Virus record (IMG/VR): IMGVR_UViG_3300032053_000200
Location: 1 to 39,175 of that record
From: a virus
Strand: one strand, 5' to 3'
Length of the DNA: 39,175 nt
Positions 39,055 through 39,175 of the stretch are shown one piece after another. The position numbers and the translations under genes were made by a program. How positions within the stretch are numbered: the first letter of the stretch is position 1; every line of letters begins with the position of its first letter. The notes below the pieces were generated by a model, which was not told the DNA's origin, did not search any database, and worked only from the letters and a program-made list of their open reading frames with translations.

Positions 39055-39175
39055 AATTGGTTAAAGAATATATAAATGAAAAATTTACAGATGAGTCTGA
39101 TCCTATAAAAGATATGGGTATTGGTATAGATGAACAGATTAAAAAATTTATGAAAAATGACATCGAAGAATATGA
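39051..39175 (+). CDS. Tag protein (C-terminus outside window)
   Basis: Starts at the ATG 39051-39053 and runs off the right edge. The visible part is MKLVKEYINEKF, tag TDESDPIKDMGIG, then IDEQIKKFMKNDIEEY. The payload family cannot be judged. The 4-base overlap with the preceding stop continues the coupled arrangement of tag genes, showing that the array goes on past the window. Confidence 0.8.
   Translation, partial: MKLVKEYINEKFTDESDPIKDMGIGIDEQIKKFMKNDIEEY

Noticed and set aside
1-39175. Dispersed tag DNA as a CRISPR array or insertion sequence
   Set aside because: The copies are irregularly spaced, lie in frame inside genes and have no spacer structure, transposase or inverted ends.
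1-39175. tRNA genes
   Set aside because: I looked on both strands for T-loop-like and acceptor-stem patterns and saw none that held up; a tRNA search program was not available.

Overview
The window looks like part of a large, very AT-rich tailed-phage genome of the T4 superfamily, probably infecting a member of the Bacteroidota. The phage assignment rests on a T4-type replication and recombination set: a gp32-like single-strand binding protein, a gp61-like primase, a UvsW-like helicase, a probable UvsY, and a family B DNA polymerase fragment. Nucleotide-metabolism genes (a class II ribonucleotide reductase with an intein, dUTPase, a deoxyribosyltransferase-like protein), an amidase endolysin and several homing endonucleases support it. 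The host guess is inferred from AT-rich leaders without clear Shine-Dalgarno sequences, a secreted Tyr/Ser-rich protein of a Bacteroidota-like style and a Bacteroidota-like TatA. Almost all genes are on the minus strand. The exceptions are a broken homing endonuclease (8.5-9.3 kb), a secreted-protein cargo gene (22.1-23.1 kb) and a tag-gene array at the right end (38.1 kb onward).

Layout, left to right. 0-1.7 kb: four tag genes. 1.8-8.4 kb: nucleotide metabolism and a truncated DNA polymerase. 8.5-9.3 kb: frameshifted endonuclease. 9.3-25.4 kb: a long block of tag genes and acidic or coiled head-core-like proteins, with a TatA homologue, a ligase/nucleotidyltransferase fusion, an HNH endonuclease and the secreted cargo gene. 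25.5-32.1 kb: UvsW, UvsY-like, small proteins, an HExxH metallopeptidase, primase, gp32 and two homing endonucleases. 32.2-34.7 kb: a second nucleotidyltransferase/ligase fusion and a tag gene. 34.8-38.0 kb: two methyltransferases, the amidase and a small unknown. 38.1 kb to the end: three more tag genes on the plus strand.

The outstanding feature is a short peptide tag, close to I-N-E-K-F-T-D-E-S-D-P-I-H-D-M-G-I-G. I count 23 copies in 18 genes. It usually sits at the N-terminus, after a leader like MKLVKEYINE or MNFTSYKYWLNE, and it also recurs inside multidomain proteins. What follows the tag differs: leucine-rich-like repeats, two recurring helical families, ankyrin-like repeats, unique domains, and a nucleotidyltransferase-ligase protein. 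The leader resembles the T4 capsid targeting sequence (MKTYQEFIAE), which is cut after Glu by the prohead protease gp21. Nearby acidic proteins carry even closer matches (YDEFLNE, LNEFLNE, LDEFINE). My inference is that this is a large arsenal of proteins packaged in the head, some made as polyproteins that the prohead protease would separate, and possibly delivered with the DNA.

Regulation visible in the sequence includes a recurrent A/T motif (near TGAATATATAAAATAAA) just upstream of many tag and head-type genes, which resembles T4 late promoters. A run of UUAAA pentamers lies in the gp32 leader, like the T4 gene 32 autoregulatory operator. There are also several intrinsic terminators. No tRNA gene or CRISPR array was seen.
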